64,000 nt of DNA from Phycisphaerae bacterium (GTDB taxonomy: Bacteria; Planctomycetota; Phycisphaerae; Phycisphaerales; SM1A02). The stretch lies in the NCBI GenBank assembly GCA_016795035.1, contig JAEUIT010000003.1, positions 115,116 through 179,115 of the forward strand. The letters run 5' to 3'. Positions 9,001 through 17,671 of the stretch are shown here, in pieces (position 1 is the stretch's first letter; every line of letters begins with the position of its first letter). Position numbers and translations under genes: made by a program. A model generated the notes under the pieces. It had not been told where the DNA came from and did no database searches. It saw nothing but the letters and a program-made list of their open reading frames with translations.

Positions 9001-9096
9001 GAGGTCGCGTGTGTTGACTTCTATGTTGCGGAAGGCCGATTTTGCCTCGACTACGGCCTCCGGACAGTTGTGTGGCTTCGAGCTGGGAAGCGTCAC
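5917..9096 (-). CDS. Ser/Thr protein kinase with transmembrane segment and WD40-like sensor
   Basis: A 1059-residue Hanks-type kinase. The kinase domain (about 58-320) has the glycine loop LAVGGMGVVY, the ATP lysine (K90 in EVAVKIL), the catalytic loop HCDIKPSN (D188, N193), DFG at 206-208 and AAPES. The usual HRD arginine is cysteine, making it a non-RD kinase. A single membrane helix (about 346-364) is followed by some 690 residues of beta-propeller-like WD40 repeats, presumably exported or a scaffold. A GTG start at 9096 is preceded by GGGGGACATGAG. Hand counts of G+C in three lines gave about 63, 47 and 50 percent, well below neighbouring genes. The DNA shows only one octamer copy, without the GAG flank. 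It overlaps prmC tail to tail. Confidence 0.88.
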   Translation of the reverse strand: MTLPSSKPHNCPEAVVEAKSAFRNIEVNTRDLFHLLHVAVAETDRTDANLDLPEGTLLGEFVLKRPLAVGGMGVVYLAEQRSPLREVAVKILPPNCNTASSLRRFEIEAQTLATLDHPNIARVLSSGITTAPDGGELAYIAMDYVPGARDILKYSDERQLSAVERARLFLHCLGAIELAHHRGIVHCDIKPSNVLVSKDGEVKVIDFGIARAASSPSSSPLTSSWYGTVEYAAPESIRDRSSLPDLRSDIYSLGIVLAELWTGRRPKSEQDLPPSSDDLRRTIRHRPRPAFQILKRALAHSPEERYQSVRELRLDLERWIDGRELQGQGLPSLVARGSHLFVSAKWPATAALAVGSLVYLAMLLGSPQRTTSAKEGESSSTAYRLAMADACRTLSTGSLKWGAGESLLRDIPAEHRAWDFQVLCGLAAKGPRTFSLDCVPTAACMPETGSQIVVGDELGRVSFHSTELRSNPKYAWVSDAPIREIVELANSFLAVDDLGRAFVVDREANCTHGYSVSAASAFVGDDSFWVVSNDRLEEIGADDSRIRKRIEIVEVPDPWTLRLSEFDGTPASISRRNGTVRVHGIGPENQIAAGFGGVLDARWLGVSEMLLLTATNGPIVWRSGLTSTLKLPALSADRAAVSSGATRIALGTSKGEVIVADWPALVERIRVSAHAGPVSFVAISRDGGAVASGGYDRVVRYWESIDHRSPQQRQPASPNYRVVGVSADARFFASSNDSGIVTAGLADEPEGRTQFVAPGVAPACIAISADGRHVALGFADDCSWVLDTEDGKARRIGHFADDCLSMMFVDASRLVTLNTNGRLTVSSIESSSEYWSVMLDRPTRVSPRYSNRLGLTCDGRITVFLGGQSVVAATVDVRSGTVASTAVREDHYQPLLGAYAEAKRTWCVLDTSGVLRLINEGGGAPPASNPRRIADGALDLEVSPDGNVLALMSRSGSITFVHVDSLETTGTVVTAAEPVGGLTILRPSGEIVIPLARGELLRLKPGEPPREVHLPSFGSEDAPMAVEVLEDGGVAPVARTTGEEGEDRVALAGRDLNQK

Positions 9097-9176
9097 CTCA
9101 TGTCCCCCAAACGCGACTCCCGGTCGTTCGGACCCCGTAGGGAGTATCAGGCGCTAAGGATTGGGATGCAAGAGAA

Positions 9177-9205
9177 AAGGCCCCGGCACAACGTGCCGGG
9201 GCCTT
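9177..9205 (-). terminator. Intrinsic terminator after the FG-GAP gene
   Basis: A perfect 13-bp stem AAGGCCCCGGCAC (9177-9189) and GTGCCGGGGCCTT (9193-9205) with a three-base loop. Read on the minus strand the stem is followed by TTTTCTCTT, as expected for termination of the gene ending at 9236. It also protects the start region of the kinase gene from read-through. Confidence 0.85.
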
Positions 9206-9235
9206 GATCGAGACTCAGAGATGAGCTTCGGAGAA

Positions 9236-11761
9236 TTACGGGCAGGCGCCCCAGGCACCCAAGAGGATGCCGAGGTCTCCACCGTCAACGGCCCCGTTGC
9301 CGTCGAGGTCTGCAGCGCCGGCAGTACCCCAAGCACCCAAGAGCGAGCCCAGATCCGCGCCATCGACCGCACCGTCGCCGGTGAGATCGCCAACGCATGG
9401 ATTCGTGGTCTTGCACACCGAGTGCGAGATGCTAAAGCTGTCCACGCCAACTTCGAACGTCGAGTTGTTGCTCGAGTCGGCCGCGCTGTAACGGATCTTC
9501 ACCGACGCCGACGGCACCGGGCCGATCACTTCGGTGAAGGACTGCCACGTGCTGCCGGTCGTGCCGATCGCGCGGGCCGAGGTCCACGTCGTGCCGCCGT
9601 TGTACGAGTACTGGACGAGGAGGACGTCCGCCTCGGCCGGGTTCGCGGCGTCGTTGCAGTACACCCACGCCTTGTAGTCGACGGTGACGACAGCGCCACG
9701 CGGGACTGCGAAGGTCGGGGAGACGAGACGAACCGGACCATTGTCGACGTCGTTGGCCGAGTTCGAACCGCCGACGACACCGTTGTCGGTGACCCAGCAG
9801 TTCACGCCTGGGGCGTCGGTCGCGTCGTTCTCGGGATTGGCCGGAACGCCGCTGACGTTGGTGCCGACCGGATCGCCGAGTTCCCAGATGCCGGTCGTCA
9901 CGCCGCCGACGACTTCCGTCGTCCAGCCTTCGGTGCCGTTCTCGAACTCGGTGGTGAAGTCGACGATCTCGCCCGTGGCGGGCGAGGCCGAGTAGAAGGT
10001 GGCCGGGGCGTTCGACGGATCAGTCGTCGTCACGTTGCCTTGGGTCACCGTACCGGAGAAGTAGTAATCAACGATGTCGCCGCACGCGGTCGCGGGGAGC
10101 GTCGCCTGATAGGTCGTCGGGCCGCCGGTGAGGGGCGACTCAATCCACGCACCGTCATTGATGCGGTAGTGAACCTTGAGCGAGTTCTCGATGATCGGGC
10201 CGCCGCCGAGGAGCGCCGGGTTGACGTCGATGACGGTCGGAACGTCCGGCGTGATGATCTTCGGAGCGCCGTTCGGATACGAGAACGTGATGCCGATCGG
10301 CGGGTGGTTCATCCAGATGTCGAGACCGGCGCAGCGGCCGATCACGAGGTCAACCCAGCCGTCTTGGTTGATGTCGATCGGGGCGAAGTCGTAGGTGGCG
10401 CCAAGCGACGCGTTCGGGATGATCTCGCCGATTTCGTCGAGGAAGCTCGTCGAGCCCGGGACGCCGTTGTTGCGATAGATGTGCGCGCGACGGCCGGAGG
10501 TCGGGCAGAAGGGGCCAAGGTCGCCGTCAACGTCGGCGATCATGACGTCCTGCTTGCCGTCGTTGTCGAGGTCGACGATCTTGATCGTGTTGCCGAACTC
10601 GTTGAGCGAGTCGCTGATGATCGTCGCGGTGAAGTTCGCGAGGCCGTCAGCGCCGTTGCCGGTGTTGAGGAGGTAACGGTCCTGACCGTCGTCGGTGCAG
10701 ACGAGGTCAAGCTTGCCGTCGTTGTTGAGGTCGCCAGCCGAGACGGCGTACGGCGCGTTGCCGTAGACCTGATCGGGGCCGGTGAACGAAAGGCCGAGCT
10801 GCGGCGGGGCCTTCGCGTAGAAGATCGACACGTTCTGGCCTGCGGTCAGCGTGCTGATGCGCACGATGTCCATGTAGCCGTCGTTGTTGAAGTCGCCGTT
10901 GTCGACGGCGCTACCGAAGGCCGACGCGAGCTGCGTCGCGGTGAAGCGGGTGTTCGTCGTGTCGAAGAAGTAGCCCGGGCCGGGGCCGCTCGGATCGTTG
11001 CCCCAGTTCACGAGGAACTTGTTGTCGTAGTCCTTCGACGCGGTTTCGCCGGGCGACTGCTGGCATTCGCCCGGATCGCCGGTGTCGCCGTCACCGTTGA
11101 GATCGATGCAGATCGTGCCGCTCGTCTCGGGGGTGTCGTAGTCGACGTAGTAGAGGTCCTTGAAGCCGTCGCCCGTGAGGTCGACGAGCACCATCTCGCA
11201 GAAGCGCGGGTTGGCGGCCGAGCCGTTCTTCGCGAAGAGCACCGGAATGCGCGCATCTTCAAAGCGGAAGCCGAGCCAGTTGCCCTGGGCGTCTTCGCCG
11301 AGGTTGCGATAGACGCGGGGCTGGCCGATGATCGAGTTCTGGTTGTCCGACATCGTCGTACCAGTGACGAGATCGAGCCAACCGTCGCCGTCGACGTCGC
11401 CCGCTTCGACTTCGCGATCGTTCGTCGGGGCGAGGAGACCCAGGTCGCCCGGGACGTCCGAGGCAGTGCCGAGCTCCTGCGTGCGGTCGACGAGGACGCC
11501 GCCTTCATTCATCAGCAGGATGTTCGGGAAGCCGCCCTGGATCGAGCCAGGGAACTTACGGACGCAGATGAGGTCGATGTCGCCGTCTTGGTCGAAATCG
11601 CCCCAGGCAAAGTCCTTCTCGAGGTTGTCGTTCTGCAGGGACGGGCTCATCACGAGACGCGTAGACGTCTCATTGACAAACGACGTACCCCACTGTCCAC
11701 ACGCGACCGACGCGGACGCTGCCGCGACCGTGAGGACAAAGAGAGTTCTCGTCACGCTCAT
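9236..11761 (-). CDS. Secreted FG-GAP/VCBS repeat protein with dockerin-like C-terminus
   Basis: From ATG 11761 the product has 841 residues and a Sec signal peptide ([16 protein letters not shown]). About 400 residues of FG-GAP repeats follow, with calcium-type loops such as [20 protein letters not shown] and [10 protein letters not shown], which form a beta-propeller. A second beta-rich region ([13 protein letters not shown] onward) resembles a lectin-like or immunoglobulin-like module. The last 50 residues are a tandem dockerin-type pair ([19 protein letters not shown] and [18 protein letters not shown]). The signal-peptide methionine is preceded by CCAGGAGCCCAAG, which decides the start against an ATG 78 bases upstream. 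Probable role is at the cell surface; the ligand is unknown. Confidence 0.88.
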   Translation of the reverse strand: MSVTRTLFVLTVAAASASVACGQWGTSFVNETSTRLVMSPSLQNDNLEKDFAWGDFDQDGDIDLICVRKFPGSIQGGFPNILLMNEGGVLVDRTQELGTASDVPGDLGLLAPTNDREVEAGDVDGDGWLDLVTGTTMSDNQNSIIGQPRVYRNLGEDAQGNWLGFRFEDARIPVLFAKNGSAANPRFCEMVLVDLTGDGFKDLYYVDYDTPETSGTICIDLNGDGDTGDPGECQQSPGETASKDYDNKFLVNWGNDPSGPGPGYFFDTTNTRFTATQLASAFGSAVDNGDFNNDGYMDIVRISTLTAGQNVSIFYAKAPPQLGLSFTGPDQVYGNAPYAVSAGDLNNDGKLDLVCTDDGQDRYLLNTGNGADGLANFTATIISDSLNEFGNTIKIVDLDNDGKQDVMIADVDGDLGPFCPTSGRRAHIYRNNGVPGSTSFLDEIGEIIPNASLGATYDFAPIDINQDGWVDLVIGRCAGLDIWMNHPPIGITFSYPNGAPKIITPDVPTVIDVNPALLGGGPIIENSLKVHYRINDGAWIESPLTGGPTTYQATLPATACGDIVDYYFSGTVTQGNVTTTDPSNAPATFYSASPATGEIVDFTTEFENGTEGWTTEVVGGVTTGIWELGDPVGTNVSGVPANPENDATDAPGVNCWVTDNGVVGGSNSANDVDNGPVRLVSPTFAVPRGAVVTVDYKAWVYCNDAANPAEADVLLVQYSYNGGTTWTSARAIGTTGSTWQSFTEVIGPVPSASVKIRYSAADSSNNSTFEVGVDSFSISHSVCKTTNPCVGDLTGDGAVDGADLGSLLGAWGTAGAADLDGNGAVDGGDLGILLGAWGACP

Positions 11762-11895
11762 CTTGGGCTCCTGGATACCGCCCCGAGGTGGGGCACTAAC
11801 AGTGAGAGTCGGATCCGGTTTCCGACTCGGGAAAGACATGTTTTCACGCGGCCTTCGATCTCGCTCCGCAACGGCGGAGTCGGCCGCTCATCTAC

Positions 11896-11963
11896 CGAAT
11901 CGGACCATGTCCGATTCGCGGAACCGCACTGGATCCCGGGAAACGTCCCGGGACCCAGTGCGG
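11896..11963. terminator. Two adjacent strong hairpins between secreted-protein genes
   Basis: The first hairpin has an 11-base arm at 11896-11906 (CCGAATCGGAC), loop CAT and a nearly perfect complement after it. The second pairs 11924-11940 with 11947-11963, 17 bp with a single mismatch, around the loop AAACGT. No T-tract follows on either strand, so factor-dependent termination or RNA stabilisation between the genes ending at 12001 and starting at 11761 is more likely than classical intrinsic termination. Confidence 0.55.
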
Positions 11964-12000
11964 ATTGCTACCGAGGGAATCGATCAGTTGCAGCAACCGA

Positions 12001-13695
12001 TCACTGGCACTGGCCCCACGCGCCGAGGAGCGCGCCGAGGTCGGCGCCGTCCACGATGCTGTCGCCCGTCAGATCGAACTGGCTACCGCCCCAACCACCG
12101 AGGAGGGTGGCAAGGTCCGCGCCATCGACGTTGCCGTCGCCGGAAAGGTCGGCGGGGCAGGGCACGCATTCATCCGGGAGACCGTTCTGGTCCGCGTCGA
12201 GCGACGTGCCCATGACGATGTCCGCGATGTCCGCGATGCCGTTGTTGTTGCAGTCGGTCGTGTCGCCGGGGAAGGCGACGTCGAACGCGAGCGCGTCGGT
12301 GAGGTCGATGTCGCCATCCTGATCGATGTCGCCGACGGCCCACGGATCGTCCGGCGTGATGCCAGTCGAGCCATAGACCTCGGTGAGTTCGACGAGGTCG
12401 GCGTAGTTGATCTGGTTGTCGCCGTCCATGTCGAACTCGAGACGACCGAGCGAGCCGAGGAACGCGATGAGCTGCTCTTGCTCATTCGTGGTCAGGTTCG
12501 CGAACGCGTCGGCCGAGGCCGCGCCTTCACCGAACGGACCGTGCGCTTCGATCGCCGTCACGACGCGAGCCTCGAACGAGCCACCGGCGGCAAGGCCGTT
12601 GTGGAGCATCGGGTCGCGGGTGCGGAGGTTCCAGAGGGTCGGCGTGCGGAATTCCGCACCGCTCGCAAAGCCGTCGGCGATGCCGTCGGCGTTCGAGCTC
12701 ATCTCGTGGAGGAGGAAGTCCGAGTACGGACGGATCGTCTTGTTGCGGATCGCGGCTTCGAGACGCGGGTTCTTCGCCGTCGTCCATTCCGCGATGTGGC
12801 ACTTCGCGCACCCGATCGCGTTGAAGACGACTTCACCCGACATGCCCGACTTCGGGGTCTGCGGCGGAGCGCCGAGGTACCGCTGGAAGTGGGTCACGCG
12901 ATCGATGAAGTCGTAGCCCTGCGCGTCCGGACCGTCTTCCGGATCCGGGATCGTGTCGCACGACGCGAGGACGCCGGCGTCGCCGTTCGGCGCGTTCTCA
13001 TGCGGAATGAAGCGGTTGGTGAGGCCCATCTCGTTGAGCGACGCGTCCGCCGAGAAGGTGAGGACGGTCGGGACCTGCGCCTTCCAGCCGAAGCGGCCGA
13101 CCTTCGCGCGGCCACCTTCGAACGGAACTTCCCAACGCACGCGGCCGGAGATGCCGTCGCCGTTGAGGTCGCCTTCGTCGGCGTTCGCCGCGATCGCCGC
13201 GTCGGGGATAGCCTCGACGAGACCGAACGCGAGCACCGAGTTCGTCACGCGGATGCCCTGAACGTTGGCTTCCGGCGGAATCGTTTCGGCGCACGCCTCA
13301 GAGATGGCGGAGAGCTGAAGGAGCGAGCCGCCGAGTTCGTCGAGACCGTTGAAGTTGCCTTCCTTGTCCTCGAAGCCGAACCGGGTCACCGAGATCGAGC
13401 CCCAGCCGCCCAGCGGAACGGCGTGGCAGGAGAAGCAGCCAGCCTTATTGAAGATCGGGCCAAGGCCGTCTTCGGGGGCGAGGGGGGTCGAGTACAGGGT
13501 CTTGCCTGCCTCGAACAGCGCCAACTCAGCAGGGGTCAGCCCCGGGAGCGGATCGCCCGGCTTCGGCTGAAGCGCAGGCACGCCGCCCGCCATCAGCGCC
13601 GAGGACACCATGCCGCTCAGACCGGCCGCGAGGATCGCAGTGGTCAGACCCGAGAACGAGCGGCGGTCCCCGCTCATCGCAACGCTTGTACGCAC
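12001..13695 (-). CDS. Di-haem oxidoreductase (DUF1111 family) with dockerin-like tail
   Basis: The product (564 residues) has two c-type haem motifs, CFSCH early and CAKCH in the middle, in the context GPIFNKAGCFSCH and VFNAIGCAKCH, as in the DUF1111 di-haem thiol oxidoreductase/peroxidase-like family. The distal part adds EF-hand-like segments ([23 protein letters not shown]) and ends with two dockerin-type repeats. A perfect AAGGAGG (13701-13707) lies six bases before a GTG at 13695, so I chose that start. The sequence then reads MRTSVAMSGDRRSF and a hydrophobic export signal (GLTTAILAAGLSGMVSSALMAGG), with a possible twin-arginine character (DRRSF). It would act in the periplasm or at the surface; its electron partner is not evident. 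Confidence 0.87.
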   Translation of the reverse strand: MRTSVAMSGDRRSFSGLTTAILAAGLSGMVSSALMAGGVPALQPKPGDPLPGLTPAELALFEAGKTLYSTPLAPEDGLGPIFNKAGCFSCHAVPLGGWGSISVTRFGFEDKEGNFNGLDELGGSLLQLSAISEACAETIPPEANVQGIRVTNSVLAFGLVEAIPDAAIAANADEGDLNGDGISGRVRWEVPFEGGRAKVGRFGWKAQVPTVLTFSADASLNEMGLTNRFIPHENAPNGDAGVLASCDTIPDPEDGPDAQGYDFIDRVTHFQRYLGAPPQTPKSGMSGEVVFNAIGCAKCHIAEWTTAKNPRLEAAIRNKTIRPYSDFLLHEMSSNADGIADGFASGAEFRTPTLWNLRTRDPMLHNGLAAGGSFEARVVTAIEAHGPFGEGAASADAFANLTTNEQEQLIAFLGSLGRLEFDMDGDNQINYADLVELTEVYGSTGITPDDPWAVGDIDQDGDIDLTDALAFDVAFPGDTTDCNNNGIADIADIVMGTSLDADQNGLPDECVPCPADLSGDGNVDGADLATLLGGWGGSQFDLTGDSIVDGADLGALLGAWGQCQ

Positions 13696-14204
13696 AAAGG
13701 CCTCCTTCAAAGGCATCTCTAAAGAGAACCGACACCGACCCGGCGAGACTGACCCCGTGTGGCAGTACGGCCACACGAAGGGAGTCCCACGGGTATTGAC
13801 TGTGCCTCGGGCCGAGATCGGAGCGAGCCGACCACGACGGATAAGGCGAAATGACCTAACGAGTTGGAGAGGATCCCCCCAGCACCGGCCGACAAAGGGG
13901 GGTAAGGACCAAGTTATCTGCGACCCTGAGAGCCGGAAGCGCTGAATGCATGTTTTCCCGAATTCTCAGTCCAGGTTGCATAGAAGGTAGTGCATATGCG
14001 ACATCGCGTCTAGAGGAGATTTCAAAAGTCGGGCGACTTGGTGCTGGCGTCGCGAGGTCTTCCGACACGCCAAACTCCCGTGAATCAAAGACGTTTCGTC
14101 GGTTGAACGGGAGGCCTCGACACCGTCGTCGAGCGCACCGGTAGACCGCCAAATGACGACCGATAGCGGTGGCGCCAGTAGGCCGTCCTTACACTCCCAC
14201 CCCT
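13696..14204. other. Divergent intergenic region, no recognised gene
   Basis: This 509-base gap separates the divergent di-haem and TPR genes and must hold both promoters. Its middle (about 13,900-14,060) is visibly richer in A+T than the flanks. A C6/G6 inverted repeat lies at about 13,876-13,903. I see no convincing promoter pair, RNA gene or conserved small reading frame. Confidence 0.5.
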
Positions 14205-15227
14205 ATGTGTGACTTGCCGCGATACGTACCGTCTGACCTCCGCGCGCGCCCGCTTCGAGTGATCGCGACGCTCGCCGGGCTCAGCCTCGGAACCCTCGCG
14301 GCCGCCCAGGTGGTCCCGCCGCAGGCGCCCCCGGCCGCGACCCCGCCCACATCTCCCGCCGGAGCCCCGACTGCCGCCCCGCCGTCGATCGCCCCGGGCT
14401 CCGATCCCGGCCTGACTGTCCCCGAGGGCTACCGCGTCGTCGATTCCGAGAGTTACCCCGACGACCCCCGCATCGACATCGCGCGACGCCTCCTGGCGGG
14501 CGGACAGTTTGCCGAGGCGAGGGTCGTCCTCGAGACGGTCCTGAAGCAGAAGCCGACGCTCGGCCGGGCCCAGTTCTTCATGGGCACCACGCTTTCCAAG
14601 TTGAAGCAGTACGAGCAGGCCCGCCCCTATTTTGAGAAGTCGATCGCGGGGGGCGAGACGTTCCCCGAGCGCAAGCACGCGCATCACTTCATGGGCTGGG
14701 CGTCGTACAACCTGGGCGAACTCGAGCGGGCGAAGACGGAGTTCGAGGCGCACCTCGCGCTCGTCGGCGAGGAGCCCGATTCGATCTTCGCGCTCGGCCT
14801 CATCGCCTTCGACAGCGACGAACTCGACGTTGCCGAAGCGAGGTTCCAGAAGGCGCTCGACCTGCAGCAGACCCCCAATCCGAACAAGCGCGACCTCGCG
14901 AAGGCCTGGGCGCGGCTCGGCGACGTCTCGATGCGGCGCGACGACGCCGCGAAGGCGGAGGAACGCTTCATGCAGTCGTTGGCGAACTATCCCGACCTCG
15001 AGGAGGTCTGGCTGAAGCTCGCCCGCGCCCGCGACCGATTGGGCAAGACGATCGAGGCCGACCGGGCCCGCGAGGAGGCCGAGCGCGCGAAGGAGCGCGT
15101 GGCGCAGCGCTCGAAGCGTCCGCCTGCAACGCCGGGTCCCGAACAGCCGGCGCCCGCGAAGGACGCGCCGAAGCCGCCGGACCCTGCGGGAAGCCCGACC
15201 GACCCGCCTGCAACGCCGAAGCGCTGA
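14205..15227 (+). CDS. Exported TPR protein
   Basis: A 340-residue protein with an N-terminal export signal (VIATLAGLSLGTLAAAQ), a Pro/Ala-rich linker and about five TPR-like helical hairpins (for example AEARVVLETVLKQKPTLGRAQFFMGTTLSKLKQYEQARPYFEKS, shown in part by its A/L/Y/F spacing). The C-terminus is a charged helix and then a Pro/Ala-rich tail in which two octamer copies (15124 and 15208) encode the repeated PPATP. It lies 14 bases upstream of a CRTAC1 gene, a pairing commonly seen in planctomycetes, so the TPR protein probably works with it in the periplasm. Start at ATG 14205; a GTG at 14169 is in frame. Confidence 0.8.
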   Translation: MCDLPRYVPSDLRARPLRVIATLAGLSLGTLAAAQVVPPQAPPAATPPTSPAGAPTAAPPSIAPGSDPGLTVPEGYRVVDSESYPDDPRIDIARRLLAGGQFAEARVVLETVLKQKPTLGRAQFFMGTTLSKLKQYEQARPYFEKSIAGGETFPERKHAHHFMGWASYNLGELERAKTEFEAHLALVGEEPDSIFALGLIAFDSDELDVAEARFQKALDLQQTPNPNKRDLAKAWARLGDVSMRRDDAAKAEERFMQSLANYPDLEEVWLKLARARDRLGKTIEADRAREEAERAKERVAQRSKRPPATPGPEQPAPAKDAPKPPDPAGSPTDPPATPKR

Positions 15228-15241
15228 GAGGACCATCGCCC

Positions 15242-16942
15242 ATGCTTTCCTCGCTCCTCGTCCCGCTCACCGTTGCAGCCATGGGCGCGGTCGCTCCGCC
15301 CGACGGCATTCGCTTCACCGACATCACGAAGGACTCCGGCCTCGACGTCACGATGACGAGCGGCGGCACGCCGAGCACGCAGATCCTTGAGGTGAAGGGG
15401 GGCGGGCTCGCGCTCATCGACTACGACAACGACGGCGACTTCGACCTCTTCGTCCCGAACGGCGCGACGCTCGCCGACACCGAACGCGGCCCCGGCGCGC
15501 GGCTCTTCCGCAACGACTCCACGCCGGGGGCGATCCGCTTCGTCGACGTCACCGCCGCGAGCGGCATCGCCCACACGCGCTGGAGCTTCGGATCCGCGGT
15601 CGGCGACATCGACGGCGACGGCTTCGACGACCTCGTGATCGCCTGCTACGGCCCGAACGTCGTCCTGCGCAACAAGGGCGACGGCACCTTCGAGGACATC
15701 AGCGCCGCATCCGGCATCCGCGGCAACGCGGAGACGCGCAAGTGGTCGACCGCGGCCGCGCTCGCGGACATCGACGCCGACGGCGACCTCGACCTCTACC
15801 TCGTGAACTACCTCGAGTTCGACGCGGCATCGAATCCGCCGCGGGCGAACTTCCGCGGGCTGCAGGTCATCCCCGGCCCCAAGGGTTTCACCGGGCAGGC
15901 GGATCGGCTCTACCGGAACGACGGCAAGGGCGTCTTCACCGACATCACCGAGTCGAGCGGCATCGGCAAGGCGCCGCCCTCGTACGGTCTCAACGTTGCC
16001 GTCCTCGACCTCTCGGGCGACGGCAAGCCCGACATCTTCGTCGGCAACGACAGCCAGAAGAACTTCCTCTTCATCAATCGCTCCGCCGACGGCACCATCG
16101 CGTTCGACGAGGTCGGCCTGCGCGCCGGCATCGCGACGAACATGGAGGGCCTCGAGCAGGCCACGATGGGGATCGGGATCGCCGACGTCGACGGCAACGG
16201 GCGCGCGGACGTCTTCACGACGAACTTCTCGAGCGACACCAACACGCTCCACCTCAATCTCGACGGCAAGTTCTTCGACGACCGCACGGCGCAGTTCAAC
16301 CTTGCCGCCGTGAGCCGACCCTTGGTCGGGTGGGCGCCGGGCTTCTTCGACTTCGACCACGACGGCGACGAGGATCTCCTCGTGGTCAACGGCCACGTGT
16401 ATCCGCAGGCGTCGAAGCAGTCGATGGACTCCGAGTACGAGCAGCGACCGCTCCTGATGGAACGGCGCGGCAAGCGCTTCGAGCCGCTCGCGTCCGCCGG
16501 CGCGTGGACGCTCGAACCGCGTCGCGACCGCACGGCGCTCTTCGCCGATCTCGATCGCGACGGCGACGTCGACATCCTCATCGGCGAGCTGAACGGGCGC
16601 GTCCGCGTGATCCGCAACGACCACGCGCTCGCGGACGCGCCGCAGAAGGACTGGATCGTCGTGGTGCCGCGCGACGTTCGGCCGGGCGTCGGCAATCGCC
16701 ATGCCGTCGGTTCGCTCCTCACGGTGCGCACGACCGGCGCCGACGGCAAGGAGTTGACGCAGCGCCGCTGGCTCTGGGGCGGCGGCCCGTTCATGTCGAA
16801 CCTCGCGCCCGAATTCCACGTCGGCATCCCCGCCGGCACGACGGCGATCGCCGTCGAGCTCACGTGGCCCGACGGCACGAAGGCGTCGCGCGAGAAGGTC
16901 GCGCCGGGCGAGCGGCTCGTCATCGAGCGCGCCGCCAAGTGA
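15242..16942 (+). CDS. CRTAC1-family FG-GAP protein with ASPIC/UnbV domain
   Basis: A 566-residue exported protein. After a short signal region it starts with FTDITKDSGLDV, the common N-terminal strand of the CRTAC1 group. Repeated FG-GAP calcium loops follow (DYDNDGDFDLFV, DIDGDGFDDLV, DIDADGDLDLYL, DLDRDGDVDIL), probably a seven-bladed propeller. The end (GSLLTVRTTGADGKELTQRR ... VELTWPDGTK) is the ASPIC/UnbV domain. These proteins are thought to bind ligands or glycans outside the cell; no enzyme activity is established. It is the second gene of the TPR operon and ends three bases from the convergent PH-domain gene. Confidence 0.88.
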   Translation: MLSSLLVPLTVAAMGAVAPPDGIRFTDITKDSGLDVTMTSGGTPSTQILEVKGGGLALIDYDNDGDFDLFVPNGATLADTERGPGARLFRNDSTPGAIRFVDVTAASGIAHTRWSFGSAVGDIDGDGFDDLVIACYGPNVVLRNKGDGTFEDISAASGIRGNAETRKWSTAAALADIDADGDLDLYLVNYLEFDAASNPPRANFRGLQVIPGPKGFTGQADRLYRNDGKGVFTDITESSGIGKAPPSYGLNVAVLDLSGDGKPDIFVGNDSQKNFLFINRSADGTIAFDEVGLRAGIATNMEGLEQATMGIGIADVDGNGRADVFTTNFSSDTNTLHLNLDGKFFDDRTAQFNLAAVSRPLVGWAPGFFDFDHDGDEDLLVVNGHVYPQASKQSMDSEYEQRPLLMERRGKRFEPLASAGAWTLEPRRDRTALFADLDRDGDVDILIGELNGRVRVIRNDHALADAPQKDWIVVVPRDVRPGVGNRHAVGSLLTVRTTGADGKELTQRRWLWGGGPFMSNLAPEFHVGIPAGTTAIAVELTWPDGTKASREKVAPGERLVIERAAK

Positions 16943-16945
16943 CGA

Positions 16946-17614
16946 TCACACGCGGCGATGCTGGTCGATCAGGGCCTTGACGCCATACGGGTCGGGGATG
17001 TCCTTGATCGAGATCTCGGTCGAGGTCCGCACGCCCGACTCGGGATCGATCGAGCCGCCCGCGGCCGACTCGATCTCGAAGTCGCCGAGCTTCATCAGCC
17101 GCTGCCAGACCGTCTGCGAGATGCGGATGTTCACCGCGTGGTCGTGCAGCACCTCGGAGTGGCGGCGCGTGACGATGCCGCGCTCGTCGACGGTGCGCCG
17201 ATCGGTGATGCGCAGCCGGTACCAGCGATGGCTGAAGACGAACATCTTCAGGAAGCCGATCACGGCTGCAACGATGAGTGCCACGCCGAGAAGGGAGACG
17301 AATCCCATCACGACGGAGAAGAGCGGCAGCACGGTGACGACGACGCCTGCGAACGCGAGGAGGATGAGGCCGCCGTACGCGAACGGATGGGCGCGGAAGA
17401 GGGCAGGGCGCACGACCAGCAACGTGGTCTCGTCGGCGACCGAGGCCTTCTCGGGGGCTCGCGTCTCGCGCCGGTCGGGAATCGCCGTCGCCGACGTGGC
17501 GGCGTCGAAGCGCACGCGGTTCACGTCGCCGCAGTAGGGGCACGTCGCCTTGCCCTCCTGCGTGGGAGTGGCGTCGAACGTCTTGCCGCAACGGTCGCAT
17601 TCGATGTGAGCCAT
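16946..17614 (-). CDS. Zinc-ribbon membrane protein with bacterial PH-like domain
   Basis: The 222-residue product opens with a zinc ribbon (CDRCGKTF ... CPYCGDVNR). After a linker come two membrane helices (AYGGLILLAFAGVVVTVLPLF and VMGFVSLLGVALIVAAVIGF). The cytosolic part (WYRLRITDRRTVDERGIVTRR ... RISQTVWQRLMKLGDFEI ... IKDIPDPYGVK) is the bPH_2/YdbS-like pleckstrin-homology fold. The function of such proteins is unknown; a membrane scaffold role is plausible. I took ATG 17614 because MAHIECDRCG is the usual beginning of such ribbons; ATG 17629 adds five residues. Confidence 0.75.
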   Translation of the reverse strand: MAHIECDRCGKTFDATPTQEGKATCPYCGDVNRVRFDAATSATAIPDRRETRAPEKASVADETTLLVVRPALFRAHPFAYGGLILLAFAGVVVTVLPLFSVVMGFVSLLGVALIVAAVIGFLKMFVFSHRWYRLRITDRRTVDERGIVTRRHSEVLHDHAVNIRISQTVWQRLMKLGDFEIESAAGGSIDPESGVRTSTEISIKDIPDPYGVKALIDQHRRV

Positions 17615-17671
17615 GCTGTCTCGAGTCATGAGGTCCGGTGATCGTGCGTTCGGGGGCGCGGCCTTCCGATT

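Noticed and set aside
9161..12322. A 1053-residue open frame on the plus strand opposite two secreted-protein genes
   Set aside because: It is antisense to genes with signal peptides, haem motifs and calcium loops. Its Arg/Val/Ala/Asp-rich composition is that of a shadow frame in high-G+C DNA.
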